A stretch of 64,000 bases of DNA from Hirundichthys speculiger (GCA_018398805.1 JAGFBZ010002033.1:1201501-1265500); one strand, 5' to 3'. Positions 13,701-26,250 are shown, counted from the stretch's first letter. Notes: generated by a model from the letters alone, not told the origin. A program made the numbers and translations.

Positions 13701-16700
13701 ATGAGAGGTGGGATTCACTTGAGCGAGAAGAAGACTGAACAACGCAACAGGAGTGACAACAGGGCCATCAGCGGCACCTTTCAGGAAAGGTTTTCAGCAA
13801 TCAGTACAATGTGAGTAAGTCAAACACAGGCAAGATGGAGAGATAGAGATGTACGGAGAGAAAGAGGAAAAGTCAAAGCGATAGGGGAGAGGTAGAGAGG
13901 AAGAGGGAAGGAGAAAGTGGTGGCACAGCTGAGGTTGACACTAATGAGGAGCCTTTGTGATGGGTCCTGACAGAGGAGAAGAAAGCAGAATCCCCCGACA
14001 CCGAAGCTCCGCAACACTCCTCTGCTTAATTGGGAGAGCTAGAGCCCACAACGAGGGTGTGTGCGTGTGTCTAAAAGAGTGTGTATCTATTTTACAAGAA
14101 ATAAGTGAATATAAGACAAAGTAGATTTAGATATGCTCACTTAATTTGGTCTACATATTGTGTGTCGGTGTCTAAACTTATCCGACTGAGCTTATGCAGG
14201 TATTTGCAACTCAGATTTTTGTTCTTGGTGGATTTTCACACTTTTAGGTCCAGAATTTCACGCTTTTACTCGATGTTGGCAAGATGCGCAGCTTAGAACA
14301 TTAAATGCACGCTGATGGCTTTGAGGTTCACACATCGGATATTTGCTGTCTTCTCACATTCTTTAAAAGTGTCAGGAAACCAATGTTGTAAGCCCATCCT
14401 TCGCCTTGCATTACCCGCAAGTGTACATGCGTACTGTGCTCACACATTGTGTTACGGCGACAGCACTTACACGTTTGTACAAACGGAGGGGTGCACATGC
14501 ATGCTCTTTAAGCATGTACTTGTGCATGGACACAAGTGGGGACATGGGCTCACTCCCTGCTTTGCCATTCCCATCTTTGACTCCGAATCAATCATTTTTA
14601 ATTTATCAGGCAGGGATTTGTGTCATGAAGGCTGATGCCAACTTCAATAAGAGGAAAAAAAAAACAACACAACAGCAGCGAAAAAGCCAGAGCAAATCCC
14701 TGCTCTGATGCGATTATAAACACAACCAAATCAGAGCTGACTTGAATAGACACAGAACACAAAATCATATTAAGGGGAATTCGATGTGCATGGCGTTACA
14801 TTGCTCAATCTCCGCTTTCTTCTGCTCTTCTCTCTTTTACTTTCTTACTCCATTTCTTCCTGCCCCTCTTCTGTCATCATCATGCTTTCCTCCTGATTTT
14901 TCAATGCTAGTGACCTGAAAAATTCCTTACCGATGACTTACGCAGGGAGATGATCCTCTGTTTTCTTGTGCCAGTGTTTTCTCTGCCATCCAGCCTCGTC
15001 CCAGGCACAAACTCTCTTAGTTCCTCATGATGTGGGAAACACCATTTTAACAGAGACAGACTGAAGCCAGATACCAGGAATACTTCAAAATAAAACAACA
15101 TATAAAAGGCAACATCTTAAATGAAATCTGGTCATGTCAAAAACTTTCACGCTGTAATATTTCATTTTCATAACAAAATATAGTCATGAAAGTATGTTCT
15201 CTCTCAGTTTGAATGTTTTTAATAAAACATCATCTAAAAATTAAGCAGAAATTAAGCAGACATGAACTCACATTCATGTCAGTACTGACCTTCGACAAGC
15301 CATTGATTATCTGTGTAAACATCAACAGAAATGTTAGTCTCGCTGTATGATAACATAAAATAAATAAAAGATAAAGGTTTATTACGTATTTAACTGAATA
15401 CATTTTTCTTCGCATCATCATTAACATGTTGATGCACAACCTACAGTTTTTTCCTGTCTCCTTTTTTAGCTGCGAGCTCCTCTGCTCATTCTGACCTCTC
15501 CACCTGCGTACTCTCCTCAAGCTCACACCGCTACAGCTCTTCTTCTTCTCCTGTCTGCTGTCCTCTGCTCATGGGCTGCTATGTGCAAACGCTGATGTGA
15601 AGGCTGATTGGAAAATCATGCATAACCTTTGCACACAAGGCAGCTTTAGTTTTTTTTTTTTTTCTTCAGGGATGTATTTTCTCCACTCCCTCCAGCTTCT
15701 TCTTGAACTTTGTCTTTTCAAAACCTCTTTGACATGCTCTAAGCTTCGTTTTGACACTAGATGCTGAGAAGACAGCAGGAGTGAGGGTGGGGTGAACATA
15801 GGAGGAACTGTGAATGGGTCATTCTAGTGTCATCACCAGGTGAGTCAGCCCACCGGGCAAATTCTGGGTATGTCAGGTTATCAGTCATCAGGAGAATTGG
15901 TAAACTTTCAATGCAGCACAATGCATCTTACCAAAAATTGAGTAAGGAACTCCTTTTTCAATTACTTTCTCTTCTCAAATAATTTATTTCTCACCTCTAC
16001 TCGTGGCAAAGACAGCCTCGTCTCTCCAAAAGTGCTAATCTACTTCTTCACTCATGGCGACTGTCTTTTTCGTTCTTGTTCAAAATTAATCACAGCACAA
16101 AGACCATCGCCACTTGTTTCATCCCCCATTCCATGTCGAATAAACAACACATTTACTCCTAAATTCTTATCTGTATCAGACCTTCTGGATGATCGAGTTG
16201 CCGTTAGATCATAGGGAGTGTATCTCCTAGTCATCAATCAGTCACACAACACCAGAATGACTCTAAGAGTCCTGATTAAAGACAGTAAGTCGTGTAGTCT
16301 GAACAGCACAGCAACTGCCTCTGAATAGAGGTGTTAGGGGGAAGATTCTCACAGCCATCCAGGGCTTTGCAGACATGTGCCATTCTCTCCGCTATGGCTT
16401 TCCCGAGTTATTTCAGTTGAAGTAGGCAGGATCACCACTAGTCACAGTCAGTGTGGATCTGTTCTTTGCCGAATCAACATGGACACAGCCTGTAATTTCT
16501 TGTGAGGTTCAGAACATCAATGTCCTTCCCTGTTTTGTTCTTACCCTCTCTATAAATCAGCGCCTTCCGAGTCTGTGCCAGTTTGCATTATCGGTTCAAA
16601 ACCATAAAATTACATGACGCGGAGAAACCCCAAATGCAGCGGTGCCTACTGGTTTCGACCAGTGCTGCCACCTAGTAGATACCATTTTAGAGGTACTCGG

Positions 16701-17246
16701 GTTTCTTATGTTGACTCTGAAAGTCATGTTCTCTGAAAGTTGCCTGAGGCTTGGACATACTGAATTATGCAACATGAGAATGATCACCTAAAAAAACAGC
16801 AAAACTACAACTGAAATTCTAAAAAGAAAGAGTTTTCGGTTGCTGTGAAAAAGTCAGTCCAGACCTAAACCTGGACGTTCACAAGATTAATAACATCACA
16901 GTAATTAATCATTTCAAGTTATTGCTGCTGGTGGTCGTACAAGTTACTTACAGGGTGTGGTTAGTTGTATTTATCTCATTTTATTTGTTCTCTCTTTTTC
17001 ACAGGACTGTAACTATGCTGTAAGCACTTAAAAAGAAAGAAAAAAGCTTTGCAATCAGCAAGAGAGGTGAGTCAGGTTAGTCAGGAAGGTATGGAGAAGG
17101 GGAGGATGGGCAGAATACAGTTCAGAGAAAGCTAGCCAGAGAAGGAGCTGAAGAGATAGCTAGAATAGGGTTGTTATGTCAGAAGCAGTGAAGCTGCTCT
17201 CATCTTGCCATTATCTCAAGCACCCTCACATTACCATAATAATGGC
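10776..17246. other. Non-coding DNA with purine-rich tracts
   Basis: No supported gene. Purine-rich runs occur at 12713-12792 and about 13838-13925. CT-rich DNA lies at 14815-14900. A TTTATTTATTTATTT run is at about 12540-12556. Some ATTA-rich blocks, for example 12330-12440, look unique rather than repetitive. Confidence 0.5.
12713..12792. repeat. GA-rich simple repeat
   Basis: About 80 bases almost entirely A and G, built from irregular GAGGA and GAAGA units. Low-complexity polypurine tract. Confidence 0.8.
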
Positions 17247-17335
17247 TTTTAACCAAATGTAGCACTCTCCAGAGCAACACAGGCAGAATCTGTTTTAACC
17301 AAATGTAGAACTCTCATTGGCAGGCAGAATCGGAG
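17247..17335 (+). repeat. Two-copy tandem duplication, 46-bp period
   Basis: TTTTAACCAAATGTAG begins at 17247 and again at 17293. Each copy continues with ACTCTC and ends with GGCAGAATC. The second copy has small differences and a short deletion, so the duplication is not recent. Confidence 0.8.
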
Positions 17336-17639
17336 GGGCTTAACGTTAACATCACCATAGACTGAGGAGTGCTGTGTGGAAAGTGTGTGTGGGTTTGAGT
17401 GGGAGTTTCAAGCTGGCTATGATCTTGATTATACATATAATGTGTAAAATATCATTTCGTGTGTCATGCACTCACACATACATTCCTTCTGCAACAAGAA
17501 GTTTAAGCATCATAATGGTTTATGATTTGTGTTTATGTATATGCTTGAGACGTGTACACACACACACATACATGCAAATAACCGTGTGTGTATGTGTCTA
17601 ATTGTACTCCATGTGCATGTGTGTGGTCGTGAGTCAGAG

Positions 17640-17850
17640 ATGAGCTCCAGGTCTAGCCAGGTACTCTGCATGTGTTTCCCCCCATCCAGATGGCCTCTCG
17701 GCAGGCCTGGGCTGGGGTGCAGGGTGTCCTCCTGCCCTCCCGCCCAGCAATCGCAGAAGGTCGACTTGACCGTGCCGTCCGCCTGCCCTGCAATGTCGAC
17801 TTCCAGACCAACAAATCCCTGCCAGTGGAGAAAAAAAAAAAAAGATAGGG
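17640..17850. other. GC-rich exon-like island, function unknown
   Basis: This GC-rich block stands out in AT-rich surroundings and has splice-like edges on both strands. Plus strand: a CCCCCCATCCAG acceptor ends at 17689, followed by an open frame from 17690 (MASRQAWAGVQ...VRLPCNVDFQ) to a stop at 17846-17848. Minus strand: a long T-rich tract followed by CTCCACTGGCAG (AG at 17820-17819) precedes an open stretch reading GFVGLEVDIAGQADGTVKS. I recognise neither peptide. It may be an exon, a conserved non-coding element or chance. Confidence 0.3.
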
Positions 17851-18241
17851 ACAGAAAATGATACTGAACACCACTCTGCTGTGTATGTCATGAAGCACGT
17901 TCATGTCTATTATGACCTTCTTTTAAATAACCCTTTTCTCCCGCTCTCATGTACTCACACTTTTATATTCTCCTTTAAACTGCTTCATCTTCTTCCTTCT
18001 TGTCTGTCTTTTTCTTGTTTATATCTTTTTTTTTTAAAAGTGTGCATTTAAAGAAAAAAACGCAATCATAAGTGTGTGTGTGTGTGTAGCGTGAGGTGCC
18101 AGGGAGGGTGTGGAGACCTACAGATGGTCGGGGTGGTTCCCACTCAGTGCGATCTGGGTCAGAGCCCGCTCTCAGATTAGTGGGCCTCACTCATGTAGCA
18201 CCACCCACAGGTATCTGGGCAGACCTGGATCTGACACAGAC

Positions 18242-18261
18242 TTTTTTTTTTTTTTTTTTTT
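18242..18261. repeat. T20 homopolymer
   Basis: Twenty consecutive T residues, followed by TG-rich sequence. It could be the A-tail of a minus-strand retro-insertion, but I saw no body for one. Confidence 0.85.
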
Positions 18262-20300
18262 GCATTTGTGTGTGTTTGTGTGTGTGTGCACTCCTCCATA
18301 ATATATTGTTCCTGCCATCTTTTGAAAACAAGGCTGTCACTCTGTGTATCTATTGAATTGTTAGTGTTTAATACATTCTGCACATATTTTTTTTTATGTC
18401 TCTGTGGATAGGAAATTTGCTGTGTGCCCAAAAGGTATAAGTAAATATAAATTTAATGCTGAGAACATTGCAGGGCTAAAAATTCTTTCATGCATCCCTG
18501 TCTTACCGTGGGGAGCCCAGTCTAGGCCTGCAGAGGACAACAAAGCAGTCCCTTGACAATTCTTTTTTTTTTTAGTGTCTCCTTTGCCCGAAAAACTACA
18601 TCGCTAAAGTAAAACAGAAAACTCTGCAGCTCCTACTATGAAAACAACAAACAAAAAAAAATCTATTGATAAATAGAGGAACAAAGAATTCCCTACTATC
18701 TATGTATAAACTGAATGATAAAGCACCTAGTGTGCATTTTCAAAGCTTTAGCTGTGCCCAGGGGCTTTCTAGATTCAGACCCAGTAAATGATGCTTTAGT
18801 GAGGTGAATGTTTGCTTTTAAGGAAGTTATGGTGATACTTGTCCAACATGCTGGACTGGATAATTCAGATTCTTCTTTTTATCTGCACAGTTATGGCTTT
18901 GTTTATACAGACAGCAGCACCCTGTGCAAGGATACACCCTGCACTGGGCGCCGGACCTATAACCTTAGTGTCTGGGCTTAACACAAGGTGTCCTTTTGTG
19001 TTGCTTACCTGAAGCAGCAGCGGCTGCAGTATTAAAAACAGACGGTAAATACTCCTACAACTTTCTGAGATGTTCACATGTAAATAGATGTTAAGACTCA
19101 TAAGAGTTAGGAGCTCGGCTGGCAGAAAGCCATGGGTTTTAGAAAAAAAACAAGAGTTACAGACCAGTATAGTAGGGTTGTTTTTACCCATCCTTTTTTT
19201 TCCTTCCTTTTCCCTCGCAGGTTGGCCACAATTTCACAACTGATGTGTACGAGTTTGCTGTTTTTGTTAGGTGGATGTGGTATAAATATACTGCTTCACA
19301 GTTTTGCCTATGGGATTACGATCTAATTAAGCAATTTTACCTATCGCACTGAAAACTGATGCTGCAGTATTAATGCTCTTTGTGGATTTCTTACATCCTG
19401 TAACATCAATTAACATTGTCCACAGTGGATCCCATCGAGTTGAGGTTGATTGTCAGCTTCTCCTGTCAACAAGCTGTATAACTGATCAAGATATTGAACT
19501 ACCCGAGTTAAGAAACAAAGTGCCATTTAGCTGTTTTGATTGTTGATATAGACTATAATAATTGCAAAATTGCAAAAATCACCAATGTGATTTCACAGAA
19601 ACTAATGGAATGTGCTCTTATAGGGAAGATATTTTTAAAAATAGAACATAAACAAAAATAACTTTGATGTGCTGACTATCAATTTAAAAACTGTGAGTTC
19701 ATACAACCAACAATGCTCCGGGGTGGTGCTTCTGACGTTCCTTCGTCATAGTAAAAACAACCAATCAAATTTTGTACAGGATTTTACTGGCTAGCTCTAG
19801 TTGTGTGGCCACAACTTCATTGGCTCATGCGTGTGATGAAGCAAGAAAAATTGAAAACTCCCCAACTTTTGACAGAAGCTACGCTGACCACTATGATGCA
19901 CAGGATGCACAATTCAGTTTGGCTGTGCTTGACGTCGCCCCATTTAAAGTCTATGAAGACCGACACTGATGATGCTTTCAATGCTCGAGTCAGAGTGAGG
20001 GTAGGACTTTTGGTTGTCTGTGTCTAAAAGTATGTCATTAAGTAAACCATTTAGAGTAGAGTTATCAAATCTTCAATCATCATGACATGAAGAAGGTAGG
20101 ATAAAACACTGAAAAGAAGCGTGTCCCGTGAAAAAGAGTGGTGGGGTGAAGAAAATAGTTTCTGAGGTCTTGACATGTCACCTTAAAACTGCCCTTAATG
20201 TGCCAAAGTTACATTCCAGCACCAACCAAAGCAGGCTTTTCCTCCACTGACTTGGCTATTGGGGGGATAAGTTCTCAGTAAGCATAAGGTGATTTCATCT
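18262..20300. other. Non-coding DNA
   Basis: No supported gene. It holds the candidate microexon listed separately at 19009-19023. Otherwise it is AT-rich with short A and T runs, for example 18542-18555 and 18653-18661. Confidence 0.5.
19009..19023 (-). other. Candidate 15-nt microexon
   Basis: On the minus strand a pyrimidine tract ending TTTTTAATACTGCAG (AG at 19025-19024) is followed by CCGCTGCTGCTTCAG and then GTAAGC (19008 downward), a strong donor. The length of 15 is a multiple of three, as is usual for in-frame neural microexons. The UGC right at the acceptor is the context known for SRRM4-regulated microexons. No neighbouring exons are visible here, so this is only a pattern. Confidence 0.2.
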
Positions 20301-20796
20301 AAAAATGAAAGTCATAGAGTCAGTCTAGATAACAGCAACTGAAGCTGTACAAGCAACCATGAACGAAGAAACAGACTATGCTACTGGGGACAAAGCCAGG
20401 ATAATGCAATGCACCTTCCATGATGATAAGCAATGCCTTGGACTGGAAAGACTTCTAAAGAAAACAGAAAGAGTTTGTTCATCTTTGGGAACCAAACATG
20501 AGCATTGTGGAATCTGGAATGTAATTTATTTATTTATTTTTATTTTCATTTTTTTTGCTTTTCTTTTGGGTGTCTATTGAAATGTTTAGGGGACCCTTAT
20601 TACATTTTATTTTATTATTATTTTTTTTTCTTTCTTGCTTTGATTTGAATTTGGTAAACCTATATATTGATAGTGTGCAAGTTTGTGTGTGTGTGCAAGT
20701 GTTGCTGGTTCTATTTGTGTTACGTAATTGTTCTGTAATATTAAAAAAAAACAAAAAAACAATAAATATATTTGGAAAAAAAAAATGAAAGTCATA
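20301..20796 (+). mobile_element. Retro-insertion with A-rich tail flanked by 16-bp target-site duplication
   Basis: AAAAATGAAAGTCATA occurs at 20301-20316 and again, identically, at 20781-20796. The intervening 464 bases end in an A-rich tail (20743-20780, with AATAAATATATTTGGAAAAA), preceded by a T-rich region with TG repeats. A direct repeat of this length bordering an A-tail is the signature of LINE-machinery target-primed insertion. The body has no recognisable coding sequence, so it is a 5'-truncated element or a retrocopy of a transcript. Confidence 0.65.
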
Positions 20797-21607
20797 AGAG
20801 TCTGGCAACTGCCAAGCGAATGTTGGACAATAATGCAAGGGAGCAATCAATCGACACGGGGATTGATTCAGAATCTCTTAATCGAAACTGAGCTGTTTGG
20901 TCTTGACTGATATTAGAGACAAATTACCCTCAACAGCAGAGCAGCAGCACTGAGGCCAACTGAGTTGTTAACCAAAGCCCCAGTAAACTACCTGCTCTTT
21001 TTTAATACTCAGTAGATGTTGTAGGGCTGACCAGTCAGTAATCTGTGAAACATAAGTGGTCGTGACAGGACGTACAGAGGGGTAATGTGTGTCACAGTGT
21101 GTGCAGCAGCGTCCCACTGCTTTAACCCACAGCATGCTTTCACAGATTCTGTCAGCTCTCATTCTTTACAGAAATTCTCCTGTCCTTCACACACACACAC
21201 ACATACATGTACGCATGTGTGGATATTTGCTAGTGCATGCAGTGCCATGTGCATGGACCCACTTACACACATTCCAGACCAGTTTAATGAATTAATTACA
21301 ATCACAGCCAGTGTGTTTGTGTGTATAGACTGCTAATAGGAAGTGACAGGGGCTCCGGCAATGTACTCATCACTTGAGGCTTCCTGCCTTTCCCCACCCC
21401 GCCCGTCCAGCCCCCCCATTCCCCCAGTTGAGCTTGACATCTCTATCTTTGTAGTGTGGTCACCTGTCATTCAGCTCATCACTTGTACTGACACAATTGT
21501 ACGTGCACAAATGGACACACACAGAGAAACACAAATATACTGCATGTAGACGGAGGATGTGCACATAAGCTGCATGCAATGTCTGCTCTCACCTTGTAAT
21601 TACACGT

Positions 21608-21625
21608 GTATATATATATATATAT
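21608..21625. repeat. (TA)n microsatellite
   Basis: Nine TA units following TACACGTG. Confidence 0.8.
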
Positions 21626-22904
21626 GGTGTATGGAGAACAAAGCTACACTTGCACTGCGCCTGTGTTATGTGTTGATCATACTGTCATTGCATCACAAAG
21701 GGAGAAATTTGCCTACTTTGTCATATAAGGTTACACATATTCCAGTCTATATGATGTCAATATCTGCTTTTCAAGGTTTTTCATACTGGATTCGTGACTT
21801 GGTTAAGGTTACAGTAGGGCACACAGTGTTCCTGAAAGTCTAGCAGGTTCAAGTCCGTGCAGGTGCTGTATTCACGAGCATACAGGAAAGTCAAATAGAT
21901 GAACCCTTTATGGGAAATATGTAGCTTCTTACATCATTTATTATGTAATAAGAGTATCAGTCCTCCTCTCTCTCTACTCTTTTCTCTTCTTCTCACCTCC
22001 CTCTCGACACACCGCCCTCCCTTCAGCCTTCACCTTCTGTTCACCACCTGTACGGGAACAGATTCTCTCCTCTCTCTGCATGACACTTCAGTCTGTTCTC
22101 CAGCAGATCAAGTGTTGGCATTTTAATCTTATTTTTATGTCTTATTAGTCCCCTTTTCTTGTCTCCTGCATGTGGCAGTCTGCAGCTGACAAGCCTGGAC
22201 GCCACCGCAGGTCAAATCCAAAAGGGTAAAGGTCTGACATTTGAACACAGAGCCAGAAGGGCTGATCCTCACATACACATGATGTTGTCCACACACACAT
22301 GCGCGTGCATTTTGATCATTTTTCCACATGTGTAAACGTGTGTGCATTTGTGTAGGCATCCGTGCATGTGTGTTTCTTGGTGACCTTAAATAAATGGCTC
22401 ACACTACTTGTGCTGTTCCATATTTGACATATAAGCTTCATAGCTTCACTTTTTAGTCAATTTTCATTTACGTCATTACTGCAGCTTTTTAAGGAACATT
22501 TTATCAGTGTTATATAAAGTCCAATGATCTAAATTCCAAAATGTCAAAAGAAAGACATGCGAAGTGAGGATAATTCACATGGATACGAGAAGACATGAGG
22601 AAGAATGAGCAGCAGGTGAAAGGAAAATTTACATACACTCATGAAGGTCGGGTACAGAGGTGGCAACAGAGGGCTGATGGTAATTTCTTCACATTGCTAA
22701 AGATACCGCTGTTGACAATTCCATTAATTTTGTCACTCCTCTCCTGTCATCTTTATCAATCCCTTATTTTTGACAGGCTTCCACTTTTTCTTTCAGTGAC
22801 CTGCAATCAAGTGAAATAATCACTGATTTTATCAGAAGTTTAGTTACTGCATCCGCGACAACTTGCTGCCATGTGCAAAAACCATGTGCAGTTGTGTTAT
22901 TGCA

Positions 22905-23170
22905 GAGAAAGGAGAGAACGATGAAGGAGATGAGAGTCAGAGGAGGGAGTTAGAAACAAGGAGAGAGATTTCAAGAGGACGACATTAAAAAGAGGAAGGA
23001 GACAGAAGGGACAGAGGGGAGCCGAGGAGGGAGATGATGAGAACACAGGGGATGAGAAGAAAGAACAAGGGATTCAGCAAGCAGTTACGAGTGTACGGGG
23101 GGGGGAGAGGAAGAAAGACTGAGCGGTGGATGAGGCAGGGCTCAAGCAGAATAGAAAGGGGAATGAGTTA
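22905..23170. repeat. GA-rich low-complexity tract
   Basis: About 265 bases dominated by GAGA, GGAG and GAAG units with a G-run near 23098-23105. An open frame across it is a composition artefact. Confidence 0.7.
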
Positions 23171-24830
23171 TTTTGAAGTAACGTGTTCAAACCTCCCTTT
23201 TGTTCCCGTCATTGTCAAACACCTGCCACAACTCGTCTCTGTAAAATTCCTGTCTTTTTTTCTCCACTATCTCCCATCCTCCCTCATTCAAACAATGAGA
23301 TATCGTGTGATACCGGCCCACGCTATTCTCCTTCCCCTGAAATATGGAATACAGCTTCAGCATCTTTGTCCAGGCAGTTGCTGTTGTTTAGCATGAGAAG
23401 GACACTGTGATTAAACTTGTTCACAAAATCATTTCTGCTTTGTTTTTTTTTTTTGTTTTTTTTTATGATAACCCTTGGTAATAGAGGGAAAAAAAATATG
23501 AGAACAGCTGCTTTATTCGCACTTGACCCAAACCTGCATTAAACAGAAGAGACTGACCTCTAGCTGGGAATGCAAAGTGCTGCTGTCATCCTACTTCTAG
23601 CCACAACTTCCCTCTTCCTCATCTTCCATGCTTCATTCCCTGGTTTCGCAGTTGGTGGTTTGTTGTTGGCCACCCCGAGGAGGCAGCGAGATGAAAGGGA
23701 GCTGGTCTCAGGGGAGCACCGGAGTTGAACGGAGAAGCCCTGCACGCTCTCAGCACCCGTCCCACAGCGGCTCGTCATCTCTGGGATGAGGTATCTGCAG
23801 GGTAGAGTGGTAGGATTTGGGTACCCCAGTCTACATTTATCCCTCTTCATAAGTGAATTGTACACACACACTCACAGGAAATACTTCCAAGTGAAGACTG
23901 CAGATAAAACTTCCCGTCTCTGCTGTATTCACAGTTAAGGGGTGTGTTAGACTTGAGGGAAGGTAGAAAGTGAATTCAGCGCGGGGAACAGCAAAAGTGC
24001 GTTAAGGAAGCAGAATGAAACTAACGGGCTAGTTTTCATATAGAATTCATGAATATCTCCTCCCTCTTGATTTATTTCTGTGGTCTTCTGGTAGCTCATG
24101 GAGGAGTTCCCTCACACCCATGGCCCCAGGGTGGCACAGCTCCCAGAGTGCACCACTGCACTAAGAAAACCTTCCCATTTGGGTCAGTCCCTTCCACCCT
24201 CTTTATCTTTATCTCCTTCTGTCTTTTCCCTGGTGCCTCTCTCCCCCTCTCTGGTGCTCTTTTTGCTGCAGAAGGTATGAATAATTAAACCTGTGTTTCC
24301 TCTTTCCTCATGCCATGTCTTTGCCACCCCTCCTCCTTGTCCTCTCAGCTGTGTCTCTCACTCGGGCTGAAGTGCTATAACAGGAGTGAGTCATTTAGAA
24401 GAGGAAAAAGGCTATGGATGGACAAGAGTTGACTTCAGTGTGGATCTTGCCATGTTACATAAGATGTCACAGTGTTATTGACTGTTGAAAAGAGCAACGG
24501 AGACAAAGAGGAGAAATGGAATCTGAAACAGAGGTAAAGGGAGTAAAGGTGAGGCTGATAATGGTGTATGGGGAAAAAAAGAGTGTGAGAAGGATGATGA
24601 GGATCATGAGTGCATTATATGTTACAGTGATATCTCAACGGAGGGGATAGTGTAACATTTTCTGTCTTTTCTGTTTTCTGTATTTTGTAAAACTGAAGTC
24701 ATTATGTATGAAAGGAAAAACAATGTAAAGTGTTAATTCTTGCACATAAAATTTATCAGTGGGAGAACAAACATTTTCCCAACAGGAAAGAGACTTTTTT
24801 TCTCATGAAAACAATATTGGCCATTCATGC

Positions 24831-25098
24831 AAGCGCCTTAATGAGGCTACTGGGTCAGACAGCATTACAGGACGAGTCCTGAAATACTGCGCAGGTGAGC
24901 TGACAGCTGTAGTTATTGATCTGTTTAACCCCTCCCTCAAGCAGCCATTGTTCCAGCATATCTCAAGTCAGCAACGATCATCCCAGTATCAGAACAGACA
25001 ACCATCATGACCATCATCCAATGGCCTCGACACCAGTGGTGATGAAGTGTTTTGAGTGGCACACATCAAGAGCAACACTTCACCCTCCTTGGACCAAC
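24831..25098 (+). pseudogene. Broken LINE reverse transcriptase, piece 1 (start of RT domain)
   Basis: The frame from 24831 reads KRLNEATGSDSITGRVLKYC, then AGELTAVVIDLFNPSLKQ. This matches the start of many fish LINE RT domains ('..KA.GPDG..GRVLK.CA.QL..V..D.FN.SL'). After frame changes it reads HHPMASTPVVMKCFEW, equivalent to 'YRPVALTPVIMKCFE', and then the 'LPP.LD' region, where it stops at the border of an L2 fragment at about 25099. At least two frame changes are needed. This is the first of three collinear pieces; the others are at 26330-26580 and 27396-27650. Confidence 0.7.
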
Positions 25099-25460
25099 TT
25101 CAGCTTCAACTTCAACTTTATTCAGATAGCACCTTTCAAACACAAGTGCAACTCAAAGTGCTCTGCAGAATAAAACAAAACTTAAAAATGGCAATAAATG
25201 GAAGATAAAATTTTGATAAAAGCAATAAAATACATCAAAATAAAAACAAAAGAGCACTGTAAAAACAATAGAGTACGTCGAAACAATCAAACAGAAACTC
25301 AATCATACGTTCTTTTAAAACAGAAGGTCTGAGAGGGAGTCAGTGTTTTGAACCCAGACTGGCAGCTGGTTCCACAGGAAAGGAGCTTGAAAGCTAAAAG
25401 TTCTGCCTCCCATTCTGATCTTGGATACTCTGAAAATTGTAAGTAAAGCTCCAGGCAGAG
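25099..25460 (-). mobile_element. L2-like LINE 3' fragment
   Basis: Read on the minus strand, the 3' end carries two GTTGAA units (plus 25100-25116, CAGCTTCAACTTCAACTTTA) preceded by a 'GCACTTTGAGT...GGTGCTAT..GAATAAA' stretch, the usual terminal region of fish L2-like LINEs. Upstream the minus strand encodes SKIRMGGRTFSFQAPFLWNQ then LPVWVQNTDSLSDLLF, close to the C-terminus of the better-preserved copy at 28.9 kb (FQAPFLWNQLPVWVKEADTI). It lies inside the plus-strand broken LINE. Confidence 0.75.
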
Positions 25461-26149
25461 GGAAAAAAAGTGCTCCTTTAGGCTGAAGAATAATAGAAAA
25501 TAGAGAAAAAAGACAATATCTAATTGACACATGACAAACTCTTGGAGCTGCTGTGAGAGAAATCTTATCTGAAACTCACTATATGATAGCTACATATTTT
25601 CTGTCTAGTTATGAAGATTATCCGGGATTATTAAAACTCCATATCCAAGGAAAGTAAAGACAGACAACAAAAGAGAGAAAACTAGAGAGAGCGATAGAGC
25701 AAAACAAGAGTAATTCTCGAGCAGGCTTTCACTCGGTAAACAGCCTAAAAAAAGGAGCCACACTGAAATTCCTGTAAACGCACGTTAGTTTACATCTTCA
25801 CAGAAGCATGTCTAGGTTGGAAACGAAGGAATGCTGCAGAGATCCAAGGGTGTATCACTGACTGCCATTACAAAACATCTCTAGTTATACTTGTCACGTT
25901 GTCATGAAGTTATACATTTGTGTAAAATTCTTATTATTTTACCTGCTCAGCCGATATCTTAAATTTTCCTTGGGTTTCCTTTTGCCCCGCTTCTATTTAC
26001 TTATGAAAAACTTGCTCTGGATTGCTGTCAAAATGCAGCAAAGCCATAATAAGGCTATGTCATAAAGAGAATGTCTAAATTTATTCTATATTGAGTAGGT
26101 AACAAATGTTGAGAGGGTAAAAGGGAACAAATGTGATTTTTCTCAGCAG
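25461..26149. other. Unassigned AT-rich sequence between two L2 segments
   Basis: No similarity that I can recognise to the L2 copy or to the surrounding LINE. It has no open frame of note. It is either a further insertion or highly diverged L2 sequence. Confidence 0.4.
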
Positions 26150-26250
26150 TGCCAGTCAGAATTTTGGATCAGTTAAAGCACTTTCAGATTATTTGGACAT
26201 CCAGTTAAAATGGCAGTGCAGTTGTCGAGCATTGATGTAACAAGAAGTGA
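26150..26250 (-). mobile_element. Second segment of the L2-like fragment
   Basis: TTTGGATCAGTTAAAGCACT and the following TTTGGACATCCAGTTAAAAT align by eye with 29271-29320 of the better-preserved L2 copy (CTGGATCAATTGGAGGCTAT, then TTTGGACATCCTGCTAACA). It probably belongs to the same insertion as 25099-25460, with about 700 bases of unrecognised sequence between. Confidence 0.5.

Larger units (their letters stand above)
20797..24757. other. Non-coding DNA with microsatellites and a purine-rich tract
   Basis: No supported gene. Contents: CA run (21188-21204), TA run (21608-21625), CT-rich DNA (21960-22090), GA-rich tract (22905-23170) and T-rich DNA (23440-23464). A GC-richer patch at 23640-23790 and another at 24095-24270 have open frames that I do not recognise. 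Confidence 0.5.

Noticed and set aside
20359..20580. Plus-strand 73-codon frame ending in a hydrophobic segment
   Set aside because: The hydrophobic end is translated T-rich sequence in the retro-insertion. No family resemblance.
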